DNA of 57,144 nucleotides from an uncultured bacterium (GTDB lineage: Bacteria; Verrucomicrobiota; Verrucomicrobiia; Verrucomicrobiales; Akkermansiaceae). Positions 28,549 to 39,706 of this stretch are shown here, one piece after another; the first letter of the stretch is position 1, and every line of letters starts with the position of its first letter. The DNA is taken from assembly GCA_945831585.1 (NCBI GenBank), contig CAMACY010000006.1:1-57144 (forward strand). The letters run 5' to 3'. The translations under genes were made by a program, and so were the position numbers. Under the pieces are notes generated by a model. The model ran no database searches and was not told the origin of the DNA. It was given only the letters and a program-made list of their open reading frames with translations.

Positions 28549-29400
28549 CTATAGTCGACGCAGCTGCTCGATGTACGCCTGCCGTGCTTCTGCCGGGCTG
28601 AGCCTGGGTGGGGGCTCGGGGGCGGCCTTGGGCTCCGGCGGTTGCGGCGCCGGCTCGGGGGGAGCCGGAGGCTCCGGTTCGCGGTAGCTGACCTCCGGGT
28701 AGTGCAGCTGCGGCGTGGGCGTCGGTTCGCGCTTGTTGAGGGCGGTGAGCCACAGGCGCTTGCCGATGCGGGTGATTTTGATGCGTCGGTTGCGGTAGAG
28801 CAGGGCAGCATGATCGTCCTGCGCGATGTCTTCGGAGCCGGGGTCGTTGCAGCCGAGTTTGCGGGCGAGCACACTGGCGGCAAAACCACCGACCCTCAGG
28901 CCGACCGCGCGCAGCTCCAGCGCGCGGAGCTTGGCGCCGTCAGCCAGCGGCAGGTAGAAGTCCACGCTCTTTTTTTTCCCGGTGGACCAGAGCAGGCGCC
29001 CGTAGTCGTCCAGACTCACGGGGCTGTAGTCGTCGTGGTGCATCAGGTAGGCCAGTATTTCCGGAATACATTTGCCGGGAAGGAGCGCATCCGGCACATC
29101 CTCCTGCTCCGCCAGCAGGATGCAGCAGGAGGTGCCGCGGGTGAGGGAAGCCTGCTCCAGCCCCCAATCCTCGGCAGGGCGAACGGGGGTGGAGGCGTTG
29201 GCAATGACGGCTTGAATGCTGCCTTGCTCATCGGCCAGCACGAGATGCCGCACCCCCTCCAGTGTAAACGCCGCTGCGCTGCCGCGCCGTTCGGCGCCGG
29301 GGCAGCGCTCGCAGAGTTCATCGAGCGTCAGCGCGGACAAGGGCAGCGCCGCTGCCGCGAGCAGGAGCAGCCGGGCTGAGCTGAGCAGGAGTCTCTTCAC
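28549..29400 (-). CDS. Exported protein of unknown function with proline-rich tail
   Basis: I do not recognise this 283-residue protein. It has a signal peptide (residues 1-23, LLLLAAAALPLSA), several cysteines (CERC near 30, CC near 92), a mixed alpha/beta middle and a Pro/Glu-rich C-terminal region (about 222-268) before a short helical end. The tail could span the periplasm or peptidoglycan. Translation starts at GTG, overlapping the kinase stop as GTGA, so it is probably coupled. It is the last gene of a three-gene operon with the kinase and another exported protein. Confidence 0.7.
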   Translation of the reverse strand: MKRLLLSSARLLLLAAAALPLSALTLDELCERCPGAERRGSAAAFTLEGVRHLVLADEQGSIQAVIANASTPVRPAEDWGLEQASLTRGTSCCILLAEQEDVPDALLPGKCIPEILAYLMHHDDYSPVSLDDYGRLLWSTGKKKSVDFYLPLADGAKLRALELRAVGLRVGGFAASVLARKLGCNDPGSEDIAQDDHAALLYRNRRIKITRIGKRLWLTALNKREPTPTPQLHYPEVSYREPEPPAPPEPAPQPPEPKAAPEPPPRLSPAEARQAYIEQLRRL

Positions 29401-30545
29401 TTGCGGTACGCCTTGAGCAGGCGCTGCACGTAGCGCTGCATAGCGGGCATCCTGCTGCGGATGCTTTGCGCCAACTTGAGCTGGTTCCGGGCGCGGATGA
29501 GGTTGTGCCCCGGCTTCTCGGTCTTGAAGTAGCGGTCGCCCTCCAGGTAATCCGTCAGGAAGCGGATGCCGATTTCGGTCGTGATGAGCCAGCCGGAGAA
29601 GGCGAGGTTGTCGGTTTCGTTCGGGGTGAGAAAGCCGTTGGCGGCATCGAGGTAACCCTCGACCAGCGATTCAAAGAAGGGCATTTGGATGCAGACAAGG
29701 GACAAATCCTCCTCGTCCTCGCGCGCCAAACAGGTAGCCGTGCGCACCATGTCGCCGAAGTCGTAGAGCGAGAGCCCCGGCATGACCGTGTCCAGGTCGA
29801 TGACGCAGACGGCGTTGTCGGTCTCCTCGTCGAGCATGACATTGTTGATTTTCGTGTCGTTGTGGGTGATGCGGGTCGGCAGCTCACCGCGAATTTGCAT
29901 TTCGATGAGCTTGCCGAATTCCGGAGCCCACTGCGCCAGCAGCTCCAGCTCGGCGCTGCACTCGGCGGCGCGCTGCTGGGGGTCGCGGCGGGCGGCGTCG
30001 AGCAGCTGCTCGTAGCGCCGTGGCGTGTTGTGGAAATCGGGGATGGACTCTTTGATGTCCACGGGGTTCATGTCGCTGACCAAATCCTGGAAGGAGCCGA
30101 AGGCAAAGCCCGCTTGGTAGGCTTGGCGGGTGTTTTCCACGACATCGTAGGTGTGGGTGCCCTCGATGTTGTTGTAGCAGCGCCACATGCCGCCGCACTC
30201 CGGCAGGTAGATGTAGTTGCGCCCGCCGCGCGCAGGGTAGAGGGTCAGCGTCTGCCCCGCCGCATCGCGGCGGCGGCGCATGAGTTTCCAGATGATGTGG
30301 CGGGTCACCTTCTCCACATTGCGCATGACCAGCGCGGGGTCCTTGAACACATAGTCATTGATGCGCTGGAGAATGTAGCGGTCCAGGTGCCCGTCCTCGG
30401 TCTTGTAGCAGGCGCGGTAAGTGGTGTTGATGTGCCCGTTGCGAAGCTCTTCTCCATACTGGAATTCGCCGCCGATGGCAAATTGATCGCCGATGTGCGC
30501 GATGCGTTCGGCAACGGCATCATTTCGGTGTTGTTCCGGTGACAT
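29397..30545 (-). CDS. Phosphotransferase, N-acetylhexosamine 1-kinase-like
   Basis: This 382-residue cytosolic kinase has the APH/choline-kinase fold. The catalytic loop HNDTKxNN (H228-N229-D230) is followed by VIDLDTVMPG (D250) and YDFGD (262-265). The string DLDTxMPGxxxYDFGD is characteristic of NahK-type anomeric kinases, which phosphorylate N-acetylgalactosamine or N-acetylglucosamine at C1 for salvage of mucin or host-glycan sugars. This fits a gut, glycan-using organism, but the substrate is inferred. It starts 16 bases after the preceding exported-protein gene and overlaps the next gene by four bases. No SD. Confidence 0.78.
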   Translation of the reverse strand: MSPEQHRNDAVAERIAHIGDQFAIGGEFQYGEELRNGHINTTYRACYKTEDGHLDRYILQRINDYVFKDPALVMRNVEKVTRHIIWKLMRRRRDAAGQTLTLYPARGGRNYIYLPECGGMWRCYNNIEGTHTYDVVENTRQAYQAGFAFGSFQDLVSDMNPVDIKESIPDFHNTPRRYEQLLDAARRDPQQRAAECSAELELLAQWAPEFGKLIEMQIRGELPTRITHNDTKINNVMLDEETDNAVCVIDLDTVMPGLSLYDFGDMVRTATCLAREDEEDLSLVCIQMPFFESLVEGYLDAANGFLTPNETDNLAFSGWLITTEIGIRFLTDYLEGDRYFKTEKPGHNLIRARNQLKLAQSIRSRMPAMQRYVQRLLKAYRK

Positions 30546-30560
30546 GGGGTGGAGGGGAAA

Positions 30561-31346
30561 TCAGTTGGCATCCTTGCCCAAGTCGATGGAGAGCATCTTG
30601 GGAGCTTCGCGCTTCGGGTCACGCACGATGAGGGTGATTTGGGATTTGTCCGGAGAAATCGAGAAACGCGAGGCTTTGAAGTTCTTGAACTCCTTGGCAT
30701 CCTTGCCGCGGTAGGAGAGGATAAAGCTGACAACAGTTCCCGATTCTCCGTTGAAGGACCAGCTGTTCTCGCTCGTGACGGGGGTGTCGCGGCGGAAAAC
30801 GCCGATCGTGTGCTCTTTTTTATCGGAGAAATCAGGCTTGGTGGAGGTCGTCATCTTCAGCGGGTAGGGGGAGAGGTTGATGATGTGCTGCCCTTTCTTG
30901 GGGAAGTTCTTCTCCTCGATGAACAGGACATTGGCCTTGCCTCCGCCCGTGGGAATGATGATGCCCAGCGTCTTGCCGGGGGTGTTGACATTGATGGTGA
31001 GCACGGGTTTGGGCAAGTCGGCGGCCTCCTTGGCTCCCGGCACGATGGAGGGTTCTGTTTCGTAGAAGTTGATGACCCCGTTCTCCGGGCGAATGCGCGG
31101 TGAGGGAATGCGCCCTCCGAGCCGCACACTGCGGAAAGTCGTTTTGCCCGCCTTGTAGTAGAGGGGCGAGGGCAAGGTGCTGCCGTCCACCGAGCAGAGG
31201 ACGAAGCGCGGACCGGTTTTGGGGGCTTCGAGTTCCTCGCCGCCGGCTGAGGCAGCGGCGGCAGCTGCGGGTTTCGGTTTGGCGGCGTGCACAGGCAGGA
31301 CGAGCGCCAGCGCGGCGGCAAAGCAAAGCAAAGCGGAGAATTTCAT
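30561..31346 (-). CDS. Exported protein of unknown function
   Basis: This 261-residue protein is not recognised. It has a signal peptide (residues 1-21, ending VHAAKP), an alanine/lysine-rich linker to about residue 40, and then a beta-rich domain with short strands such as 'LTLIVRDPK'-like and 'FILSYRG'. It lacks cysteines in known catalytic patterns and transmembrane segments beyond the signal. It leads the operon with the NahK-like kinase and a second exported protein, so a role in envelope glycan handling is possible but unsupported by any motif. The promoter is 30-60 bases upstream; no SD. Confidence 0.75.
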   Translation of the reverse strand: MKFSALLCFAAALALVLPVHAAKPKPAAAAAASAGGEELEAPKTGPRFVLCSVDGSTLPSPLYYKAGKTTFRSVRLGGRIPSPRIRPENGVINFYETEPSIVPGAKEAADLPKPVLTINVNTPGKTLGIIIPTGGGKANVLFIEEKNFPKKGQHIINLSPYPLKMTTSTKPDFSDKKEHTIGVFRRDTPVTSENSWSFNGESGTVVSFILSYRGKDAKEFKNFKASRFSISPDKSQITLIVRDPKREAPKMLSIDLGKDAN

Positions 31347-31375
31347 GGAAAAAAGGGACTGACGGAACGCTTGTT

Positions 31376-31404
31376 ATGCTAGCAAGCGTGGGGGATGATG
31401 GCAA
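31376..31404 (-). promoter_or_regulatory. Promoter of the exported protein-kinase operon
   Basis: On the minus strand TTGCCA (31399-31404), 17 bp, TAGCAT (31376-31381), about 30 bases before the ATG at 31346. Confidence 0.68.
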
Positions 31405-31425
31405 GCAGAAAATCCTGCCTGAGCA

Positions 31426-31782
31426 TCAATACTCGAAGCGTTCAATCGGCAAGCCTTGGGCAATCAGGGTGAGTTTCCACAGCTGGTAGGTAGCTGCGCG
31501 CCGTCCGGCTCCGCTCGTGCGCTGATGCAGCAGTCCGCCGTCCACCAGCGCGTTGATCATGCGTTGCACGGTGGCCTGATTCACGCCGGCGATGCGGCTC
31601 GCGATGCCGGGTTTGCTGAAGATGGGGCTTTCAAACAGGGCATCCAGCAGGGAGCCGCAGGCCGCTGAGTGGGTGATTTCGGGGAAGTCCTCCCGCAGCT
31701 CCTGATACAGGCGCTGCATGGCGGCGGCGCGGCGCATGTTCTCGCGTGCCTGCTCCTCGACCGCCTGCAGGAAGAAAAGCGT
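31426..31782 (-). pseudogene. C-terminal remnant of a Fic family protein
   Basis: About 118 codons match the C-terminal helical and winged-helix part of Fic proteins: FFLQAVEEQARENM at the start, then LYQELREDF, the LLDALFESPIFSKPGIA stretch, and the wHTH VNQATVQRMINALVDGGLL. The catalytic Fic core with its HPFxxGNGR motif, which should lie upstream, is missing. The frame runs on to an ATG at 31866, but that part falls in a 70-bp-period direct repeat and has no family resemblance. A truncated pseudogene is the best reading; a small DNA-binding protein is possible. Confidence 0.65.
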
Positions 31783-31785
31783 TTT

Positions 31786-31898
31786 GTGCACAACAAGCGG
31801 TGTTGCTTTGCACGCATGTGGAACAAAGAGTTTTGTTTTGCAAATTTCTCGATTGGTGCACAACAAGCGGCGTGGCGTTGCATGCGCGCGCCACCAAG
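31786..31898. repeat. Two-copy direct repeat, period 70 bp
   Basis: A 43-base unit occurs at 31786-31828 and again at 31856-31898; the first 15 bases (GTGCACAACAAGCGG) are identical and about 33 of 43 positions match. It directly abuts the truncated end of the Fic remnant. Confidence 0.75.
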
Positions 31899-31940
31899 CG
31901 TCGGGTTCCGCCCGAGGTAGGCCTCTGATGATGGCGGGGA

Positions 31941-31969
31941 TTGACTTGCCGCCGTTTTTTTGCTGTAAT
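31941..31969 (+). promoter_or_regulatory. holA-mnmG promoter, predicted leaderless
   Basis: TTGACT (31941-31946), 17 bp, TGTAAT (31964-31969), then 7 bases to the ATG at 31977. An in-frame ATG at 31968 lies within the -10 box and cannot be the start. Confidence 0.7.
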
Positions 31970-31976
31970 GGGGCGC

Positions 31977-33071
31977 ATGCCGGAACAGGCCGCCAGTTAT
32001 TTCTTCTTCGGCAGCGACGAGGGTGCCGCTGCTGCGGCGGCGCAGGCTTGCTACACCGAGTTGACGGCGGGGGACGAGGGCTGGGGCAATGAGCAGATTG
32101 ACGGCACGGCGGCCACGGTCGATGAGGCTCGCGAGATTCTGCGCCGCACGATTGGCGGTTTGCAGATGTTCAATATGTTCGGCGGGCGCAAGGTGGTGTG
32201 GCTCAAGGGGGCGAATTTTTTGGCCGACACGCCGCAGGGCGCGCGCAGTGAGGCGGTGCAGGCGGGGCTGGAGAAGCTGGTGAGCTGTTTGGAATCGCTG
32301 CCGGAGCATACTTTTTTTGTGCTGAATGCGGGCGAGGTCGACAAGCGGCGCAGCTTCTTCAAGCGCTTGAATGCCCTGTGCGCGGCGCGGGAGTTTTCGA
32401 AAATCGACATTTCCAAGCCGGGCTGGGAGGGCGAGCTGCAAATGCTGGTGCTGGACAAGGCCAAGCCCCTGGGGCTGCTGTTTGACAATGCTGCGCTTGA
32501 TCTCTTCATCCATCGTGTCAACGAGAGTACGCGGCAGGTCCTCAACGAGCTCAACAAGCTCGATGTTTACCTGGGGGCGGAGCGGCGGCGTGTGGAGCTA
32601 CGCGATGTGGAGCTCATGGTGCCGGTGTCGCGCAGCGGGGTCATTTTCGAGATTTCGCGGGCGGTGGAGCAGGGGAATTGCCGCCGCGCCGTGCATTTGG
32701 TCAACGAGCAGCTGGCGCGCGGCGAACAGGCCGTGAGCATCATGCGCGCAGCGCTGGTGCCCACGGTGCGCAACCGCTACTGCGCCCGCCTGCTCATGGA
32801 TACCTACAAGCTCGATGCGGGCAATTACCGCGCGTTCGAGAGCGCCCTGCAACGCCTGCCCGCCGCAGCGCGCAAGTTGTTGCCGCTCAAGAAGGACGGC
32901 ACGCCCAATGCCTACAGCCTGTTCAGCGCGGCCAAGAGCTGCGGGCGACTGCGGGCAGACAAGGCGCGCCGCGACCTGCTGGCCTGCGCAGCGGCGGATC
33001 GGCAGCTGGTTTCGGGCAGTGCAGACCCGCGGGATTTGCTGCACAAACTGCTCGTGGCGCTCACGGCATAG
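31977..33071 (+). CDS. holA: DNA polymerase III delta subunit
   Basis: This 364-residue protein is the clamp-loader delta subunit, which opens the beta clamp during loading onto DNA. The N-terminal [10 protein letters not shown], the hydrophobic [15 protein letters not shown] segment, and the central [27 protein letters not shown] region match HolA, as does the overall AAA+-like layout with a C-terminal collar. The start at 31977 follows from the promoter, which ends 7 bases upstream. mnmG starts 4 bases after the stop. Confidence 0.88.
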   Translation: MPEQAASYFFFGSDEGAAAAAAQACYTELTAGDEGWGNEQIDGTAATVDEAREILRRTIGGLQMFNMFGGRKVVWLKGANFLADTPQGARSEAVQAGLEKLVSCLESLPEHTFFVLNAGEVDKRRSFFKRLNALCAAREFSKIDISKPGWEGELQMLVLDKAKPLGLLFDNAALDLFIHRVNESTRQVLNELNKLDVYLGAERRRVELRDVELMVPVSRSGVIFEISRAVEQGNCRRAVHLVNEQLARGEQAVSIMRAALVPTVRNRYCARLLMDTYKLDAGNYRAFESALQRLPAAARKLLPLKKDGTPNAYSLFSAAKSCGRLRADKARRDLLACAAADRQLVSGSADPRDLLHKLLVALTA

Positions 33072-33075
33072 GCTT

Positions 33076-34956
33076 ATGGAGGATATCGGAACGGAGTTCG
33101 ACGTGCTGGTCATCGGCGCGGGGCATGCGGGCATCGAGGCGGCGCTGGCGGCGGTGCGGCTGGGCGGTCAGGTGGCGCTGCTGACCCACAACCTCGATAC
33201 CATTGGGCAGATGAGCTGCAACCCCGCCATCGGCGGGCTCGGCAAGGGGCACATCGTGCGCGAGATTGATGCGCTGGGTGGGGCGATGGGGCTCAACACG
33301 GATGCCACCGCCGTGCAGTTCCGCATGCTCAACGCCGCCAAGGGCCCCGGCGTGCGCGCTCCCCGTGCTCAGTGCGACAAACTGGCCTACCGCGCGCGCA
33401 TGAAATATGTGCTGGAGACGACACCGCACCTGCGGCTCTTTCAGGGGGAGGTGGCGGAGCTCTTGGTGGCGGAGGGTCGCATCGCCGGGGTGGTGACGAC
33501 CTGGGGGCAGCGCTTTCGCGCCCGCGCCGTGGTGCTGTGCAGCGGCACCTTCCTGCGCGGGCTGCTGCATGTGGGCATGGAGCACCTGCCCGGAGGGCGC
33601 CTGGGCTGCCCGCCCAGCGGACTCTCGGCCGCGCTGGCCAAGCTGGGTTTCCCTCTGTCCCGCTTCAAGACGGGCACCAGCCCGCGCATCCGGGGGCGTA
33701 GCATCGATTTCGCCGCGCTGGAGTGGCAGGCGGGGGACGAGCCGCCGCCGCTCTTCTCCGACCGCTCGCGCCGCGAGCTGCGGCGCGAGGCGGAGCCACA
33801 CTGCACCCTCAACCACTGGGCGGAGCCCGACTTCACCCTGCGGCAGCTCCCCTGCGCCATCACCTATACCAACGCGACCACGCACGACATCATCCGCGCC
33901 AATCTGGCGCACAGTCCGCTCTACGGCGGGGTGATTGAGGGCACGGGACCGCGCTACTGCCCGAGCATCGAGGACAAGGTGGTGCGCTTTGCTGACCGCG
34001 AGCGCCACCAAATCTTCATCGAGCCCGAGGGGCGCAGCACGGACGAGTTCTACCTCAACGGGCTCTCCAGCAGCCTGCCCTACGCGGTGCAGTGTGCCCT
34101 GGTGCGCAGCATCCCCGGCTTGGAGCGCGCGGAGCTGATTCGCCCCGGCTACGCGGTGGAGTACGACTACGTGGTGCCCACGGAGCTGCTGCCCACGCTG
34201 GAGACCAAGCGCGTGCGCGGATTGTATTTTGCAGGGCAGATCAACGGCACGAGCGGCTACGAAGAGGCCGCCGGGCAGGGGCTGCTGGCGGGCGCCAACG
34301 CCATGCTCGCGCTGCGCGGCGATGCGCCTCTGGTGCTGCGCCGCGACCAGGCCTACCTGGGCGTGATGGTCGATGATTTGGTGACGAAAGGCACGGATGA
34401 GCCCTACCGCATGTTCACCAGCCGTGCCGAGATGCGCCTGCTGCTGCGGCAGGACAACGCCGACCTGCGCCTCAGCCCCCTCGCCGCCCGCTGTGGCTTG
34501 GTGAGCCCCGAGCAGGGGGCGGCTGCCGAAGCGCGCGCGCGCGCCATCGCAGAGGGCGTGGAGCGCGTGCGTCGCGAGAAGCACGAGGGCATCGCGCTCG
34601 ACCTCTGGCTGCGGCGCGCCGGGCACTGCTGGCAGGAGTTGCCGCCCGACAAGCGCGCCCTCTTCCCCCCCGAGCTCTGGGAGCCCATCGCCATCGACAT
34701 CACCTACGCCGGGCACATCGAGCGCATGCGCATCGCCGCCGCGCGCCAGCAACGGCAGGAGGACAAGCCCATCCCCCCCGACTGCGACTACGACGCCATT
34801 CCCGCCATGAAAACCGAAGCGCGCCAGCGCTTCGCCCGCGTGCGCCCCACCACCATCGGTCAGGCGGCGCGCATCCCCGGCATCACCCCGGCAGACATCG
34901 CCCTGCTGCTCGTCTGGCTGCGCAAGCTGCAACACCGCGCCGACACCGCCCCCTGA
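33076..34956 (+). CDS. mnmG: tRNA uridine-5-carboxymethylaminomethyl modification enzyme MnmG
   Basis: This 626-residue FAD enzyme works with MnmE to make cmnm5U at position 34 of certain tRNAs. The N-terminal dinucleotide fold [15 protein letters not shown] (residues 12-26), the [23 protein letters not shown] signature, the CSGTFLRGL and FKTGTxPR segments, and [21 protein letters not shown] are all intact, and the C-terminal helical domain is complete. The ATG at 33076 lies 4 bases after the holA stop with no SD. A longer frame overlapping holA is a shadow. Confidence 0.97.
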   Translation: MEDIGTEFDVLVIGAGHAGIEAALAAVRLGGQVALLTHNLDTIGQMSCNPAIGGLGKGHIVREIDALGGAMGLNTDATAVQFRMLNAAKGPGVRAPRAQCDKLAYRARMKYVLETTPHLRLFQGEVAELLVAEGRIAGVVTTWGQRFRARAVVLCSGTFLRGLLHVGMEHLPGGRLGCPPSGLSAALAKLGFPLSRFKTGTSPRIRGRSIDFAALEWQAGDEPPPLFSDRSRRELRREAEPHCTLNHWAEPDFTLRQLPCAITYTNATTHDIIRANLAHSPLYGGVIEGTGPRYCPSIEDKVVRFADRERHQIFIEPEGRSTDEFYLNGLSSSLPYAVQCALVRSIPGLERAELIRPGYAVEYDYVVPTELLPTLETKRVRGLYFAGQINGTSGYEEAAGQGLLAGANAMLALRGDAPLVLRRDQAYLGVMVDDLVTKGTDEPYRMFTSRAEMRLLLRQDNADLRLSPLAARCGLVSPEQGAAAEARARAIAEGVERVRREKHEGIALDLWLRRAGHCWQELPPDKRALFPPELWEPIAIDITYAGHIERMRIAAARQQRQEDKPIPPDCDYDAIPAMKTEARQRFARVRPTTIGQAARIPGITPADIALLLVWLRKLQHRADTAP

Positions 34957-34997
34957 ACAAGGGGTATGCCCGCGCCTGTTGTCATACATTCGCGCAC

Positions 34998-35073
34998 CCT
35001 TATTCCAAAAAACGCGCGTTTCTTGGAATGAGGAACTGCAACACGAATCCTTATTCCGTTTAAGCGGAATAAG
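34998..35073. repeat. Two palindromes sharing a CCTTATTCC core
   Basis: The first is a 36-base near-palindrome (34998-35033), perfect over 35002-35029 except one mismatched pair. The second is a 9-base-arm hairpin (35050-35058 with 35065-35073). Both start CCTTATTCC. They lie between mnmG and acnA, which converge. Confidence 0.75.
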
Positions 35074-35076
35074 AAG

Positions 35077-35111
35077 CACCCCGCCGATGCCGTGGGGGCA
35101 GGGGCGGGGTG
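35077..35111 (-). terminator. Likely acnA terminator hairpin
   Basis: Nine-base arms (35077-35085 with 35103-35111) with a 17-base loop, 26 bases past the acnA stop, followed on the minus strand by a T-rich stretch that runs into the palindromes. Confidence 0.5.
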
Positions 35112-35137
35112 ATAGGGGCAGGCGCTTGCGGCGGGTG

Positions 35138-37855
<2,718 letters not shown>

Positions 37856-37877
37856 GGCGTGAGGGGTTTTGCGGGGG

Positions 37878-37905
37878 AGTATACACGCTTTCGCTGTGAT
37901 TGCAA
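37878..37905 (-). promoter_or_regulatory. acnA promoter
   Basis: On the minus strand TTGCAA (37900-37905), 16 bp, TATACT (37878-37883), 22 bases before the ATG. Confidence 0.68.
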
Positions 37906-37941
37906 GCGAAAAAGGCGATTTCTGTATGCGTGTTTGCGGCG

Positions 37942-37974
37942 CTATTCGCACTCTATTCGCACTTTATTCGCACT
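37942..37974. repeat. Three tandem 11-bp repeats
   Basis: YTATTCGCACT is repeated without gaps at 37942-37952, 37953-37963 and 37964-37974. The period equals about one DNA helical turn. It lies upstream of the acnA promoter. Confidence 0.85.
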
Positions 37975-38231
37975 CCGGGTTGGCAGTGAGGGGCGGGAGC
38001 TCGGGTTGCGGTGCGGTTTCGGTGCTCTGATAACGACGATTTTTTTTGTCGCCGACGGCGATGACATGGCCGGACTTCTCCAGCTGTAGCAAAATGGCTC
38101 GCACTCCGGATACAGATCATCCGGTGAGCGCTCGAGCTTGGCGATGGGTGATGCTGCTATGCTCATGCACATCATCCGGGATGTCTTGTGCAGCCAATGG
38201 CTTCATCCTGAGCAGATGCTGAAGGTGCCGC
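37975..38231 (-). pseudogene. Decayed winged-helix protein remnant
   Basis: This stretch has no intact gene. One minus-strand frame, starting directly after the rhodanese stop, reads ERHLQHLLRMK..., then ITHRQARALTG, an in-frame TGA, and VRAILLQLEKSGHVIAVG followed by DKKNRRYQ. This is the pattern of a C-terminal winged helix in AlbA_2- or Fic-type regulators (recognition helix, then a 'GxxKxxRY' wing). The stop codon and lack of an upstream domain indicate a pseudogene fragment. Confidence 0.45.
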
Positions 38232-38714
38232 TCATTCGATCAGCATGCCGTCGGCGCGCAGGGCATCCCAACCACCCTCCAGGGTGTAGATGGGGGCTTC
38301 CAGCAGTCCGAGGGCGCGTAGCTCGGCGGCGATGTCGTCGGCGGCGTTGCAGGATTTGCTGCAAAAGACCACGATGCATTCCCCGCGCTCGTTCGCTTCG
38401 ATGAGGCGTCCGATGGCGGCGTCTATCTGGCGCTGCAGCTCGGGGCCTCGGCGGATGGGGAACATGCGGTTCTCGCTGAGCATGAGGTGGTTGAGCTCGT
38501 AGTCGCTCGCGCTGCGGGCGTCGATCCACACCACGCGCCCCGGGTAGTCACGGTGCAGGGTCGTCAGGCAAATATGCCCCGGCGGCAGGCTTTCCTGGTG
38601 GCAGAGCGGCAGGCGGCGCGGCGCAAAGTAGGCGGTCTCGGCCCAGCCCAGCAGTGCCGCGAGGACCAGGATGATGAGACCGAGCCGGATGAATTGACCG
38701 AGCGTATCGTTCAT
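38232..38714 (-). CDS. Membrane-anchored rhodanese-like protein
   Basis: This 160-residue protein has one N-terminal transmembrane anchor (about residues 9-24) and a rhodanese domain facing the periplasm. The CH2-like DARSASDYELNH (about 65-76) and the active-site loop VVFCSKSCNAAD with C118 are present, so sulfurtransferase or persulfide chemistry is possible; the partner is unknown. The ATG at 38714 sits 10 bases after a promoter -10 box. It is transcribed separately from the GH16 gene, whose stop lies just upstream. Confidence 0.85.
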   Translation of the reverse strand: MNDTLGQFIRLGLIILVLAALLGWAETAYFAPRRLPLCHQESLPPGHICLTTLHRDYPGRVVWIDARSASDYELNHLMLSENRMFPIRRGPELQRQIDAAIGRLIEANERGECIVVFCSKSCNAADDIAAELRALGLLEAPIYTLEGGWDALRADGMLIE

Positions 38715-38724
38715 GCCTGCATCG

Positions 38725-38753
38725 TTTGTAGCATGCGCCCCGCGTGCTGTCAA
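38725..38753 (-). promoter_or_regulatory. Rhodanese gene promoter
   Basis: On the minus strand TTGACA (38748-38753), 17 bp, TACAAA (38725-38730), with 10 bases to the ATG: a leader of only a few bases at most. Confidence 0.65.
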
Positions 38754-38771
38754 TGCCGGAGCACGGCTCGC

Positions 38772-39668
38772 TCAGCGGCGGCGCGGGCGCTTCTTGTTCT
38801 TGGCGGGCTTGGTGATGCTGTACATGCCGGGCGCGGCGTAGACGCGCACATAGTCGAGCTGCATTTCGGCTCCTTCGCCCAAATCGCCGATGGCACCGAC
38901 CCAGTTGCCGCCCAGCTGCATGTCCAGCAGCAGGTAGAAGCGCTTATTGCCCTTGCTGAAAGGCCAGTTGGGATTGTTGGACTGCCGGGGGCAGCGCAGG
39001 GTTTCCCGCCCGTCCATGTAGAAGATGATGGCTTCCTTGGTCCAGCCGACTGCGTAGGTGTGGAAGGCGTTCATGTCAGCTTCGGAGCTGAAGCGCGCCT
39101 TGCCGCCGCCGCCCGTGCTGATGGATTGGTGCCGCCCTTCGGCGTTGTTGAAGTGGATCGTCTGGTAGATGCCTGCCTCGTTATGCAGGCGCTCCAGAAT
39201 GTCAATTTCGCCGCTCTGTGGCCAGTCGTTCTTCAGGGGAACCATCCAGATGGCGGGCCAGGCACCGCGCGCGCCGCGCAGTTTGGCGCGCACCTCGACG
39301 TAGCCGTAGCGGAACGAAAAGGTTTTGTCGGTAAAAATACCGCCGCAGGCGTAGGTTTCCGCCTTGCCCTCGGGGTCATCCTGGCTGGTGTAGCGTCCCC
39401 GCTTGCCCCAGAGGGAGAGGGTGCCGTCGCCGTTGAGGGTGACGAGCTCTTCATCCCGCGATTGGTAGCGCCGCCAGTCCGGAACCTTGCCGGGAAGGTA
39501 CTCGATGCGGTTCCACTTGTTGGGGTTTAGGCTGCTGCCGTTGAACTCATCGCGGAAGACCAATTTCCACTCGGGATGGGCGGCGCGCAGGGCGGCGGCG
39601 TCATCCTGAGCCGGGCACAGCGGCGCGAGAAGCAGCAGGGCGGTGCAGAAGCGGAGGAGGAGGTTCAC
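38772..39668 (-). CDS. Glycoside hydrolase family 16 protein
   Basis: This 298-residue exported enzyme is a GH16 beta-glucan/galactan hydrolase. A signal peptide (residues 1-20, LLLLAPLCPAQ) precedes the jelly-roll. The signature EIDILE carries the nucleophile E154, D156 and acid/base E159, with GAWPAIWMVP just before it. Substrates in the family include laminarin, lichenan, agar, carrageenan and mucin-type glycans; the sequence alone does not decide. A lysine/arginine-rich tail follows the last strand. Translation starts at GTG (39668), 7 bases after the -10 box, so the mRNA should be leaderless. Confidence 0.9.
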   Translation of the reverse strand: MNLLLRFCTALLLLAPLCPAQDDAAALRAAHPEWKLVFRDEFNGSSLNPNKWNRIEYLPGKVPDWRRYQSRDEELVTLNGDGTLSLWGKRGRYTSQDDPEGKAETYACGGIFTDKTFSFRYGYVEVRAKLRGARGAWPAIWMVPLKNDWPQSGEIDILERLHNEAGIYQTIHFNNAEGRHQSISTGGGGKARFSSEADMNAFHTYAVGWTKEAIIFYMDGRETLRCPRQSNNPNWPFSKGNKRFYLLLDMQLGGNWVGAIGDLGEGAEMQLDYVRVYAAPGMYSITKPAKNKKRPRRR

Positions 39669-39675
39669 GCTGCCT

Positions 39676-39704
39676 ATGCTAGCACGGCGCGGGCTGTTTG
39701 GCAA
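39676..39704 (-). promoter_or_regulatory. GH16 promoter, predicted leaderless on GTG
   Basis: On the minus strand TTGCCA (39699-39704), 17 bp, TAGCAT (39676-39681), then 7 bases to the GTG at 39668. The -35 box begins 2 bases after the stop of the upstream gene. Confidence 0.72.
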
Positions 39705-39706
39705 GC

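Noticed and set aside
33061..35079. A 672-codon frame antisense to mnmG
   Set aside because: mnmG is clearly the real gene; the antisense frame has no family resemblance.
37942..37974. Possible short CRISPR array
   Set aside because: The repeats are 11 bp with no spacers, and no cas gene is in the window.
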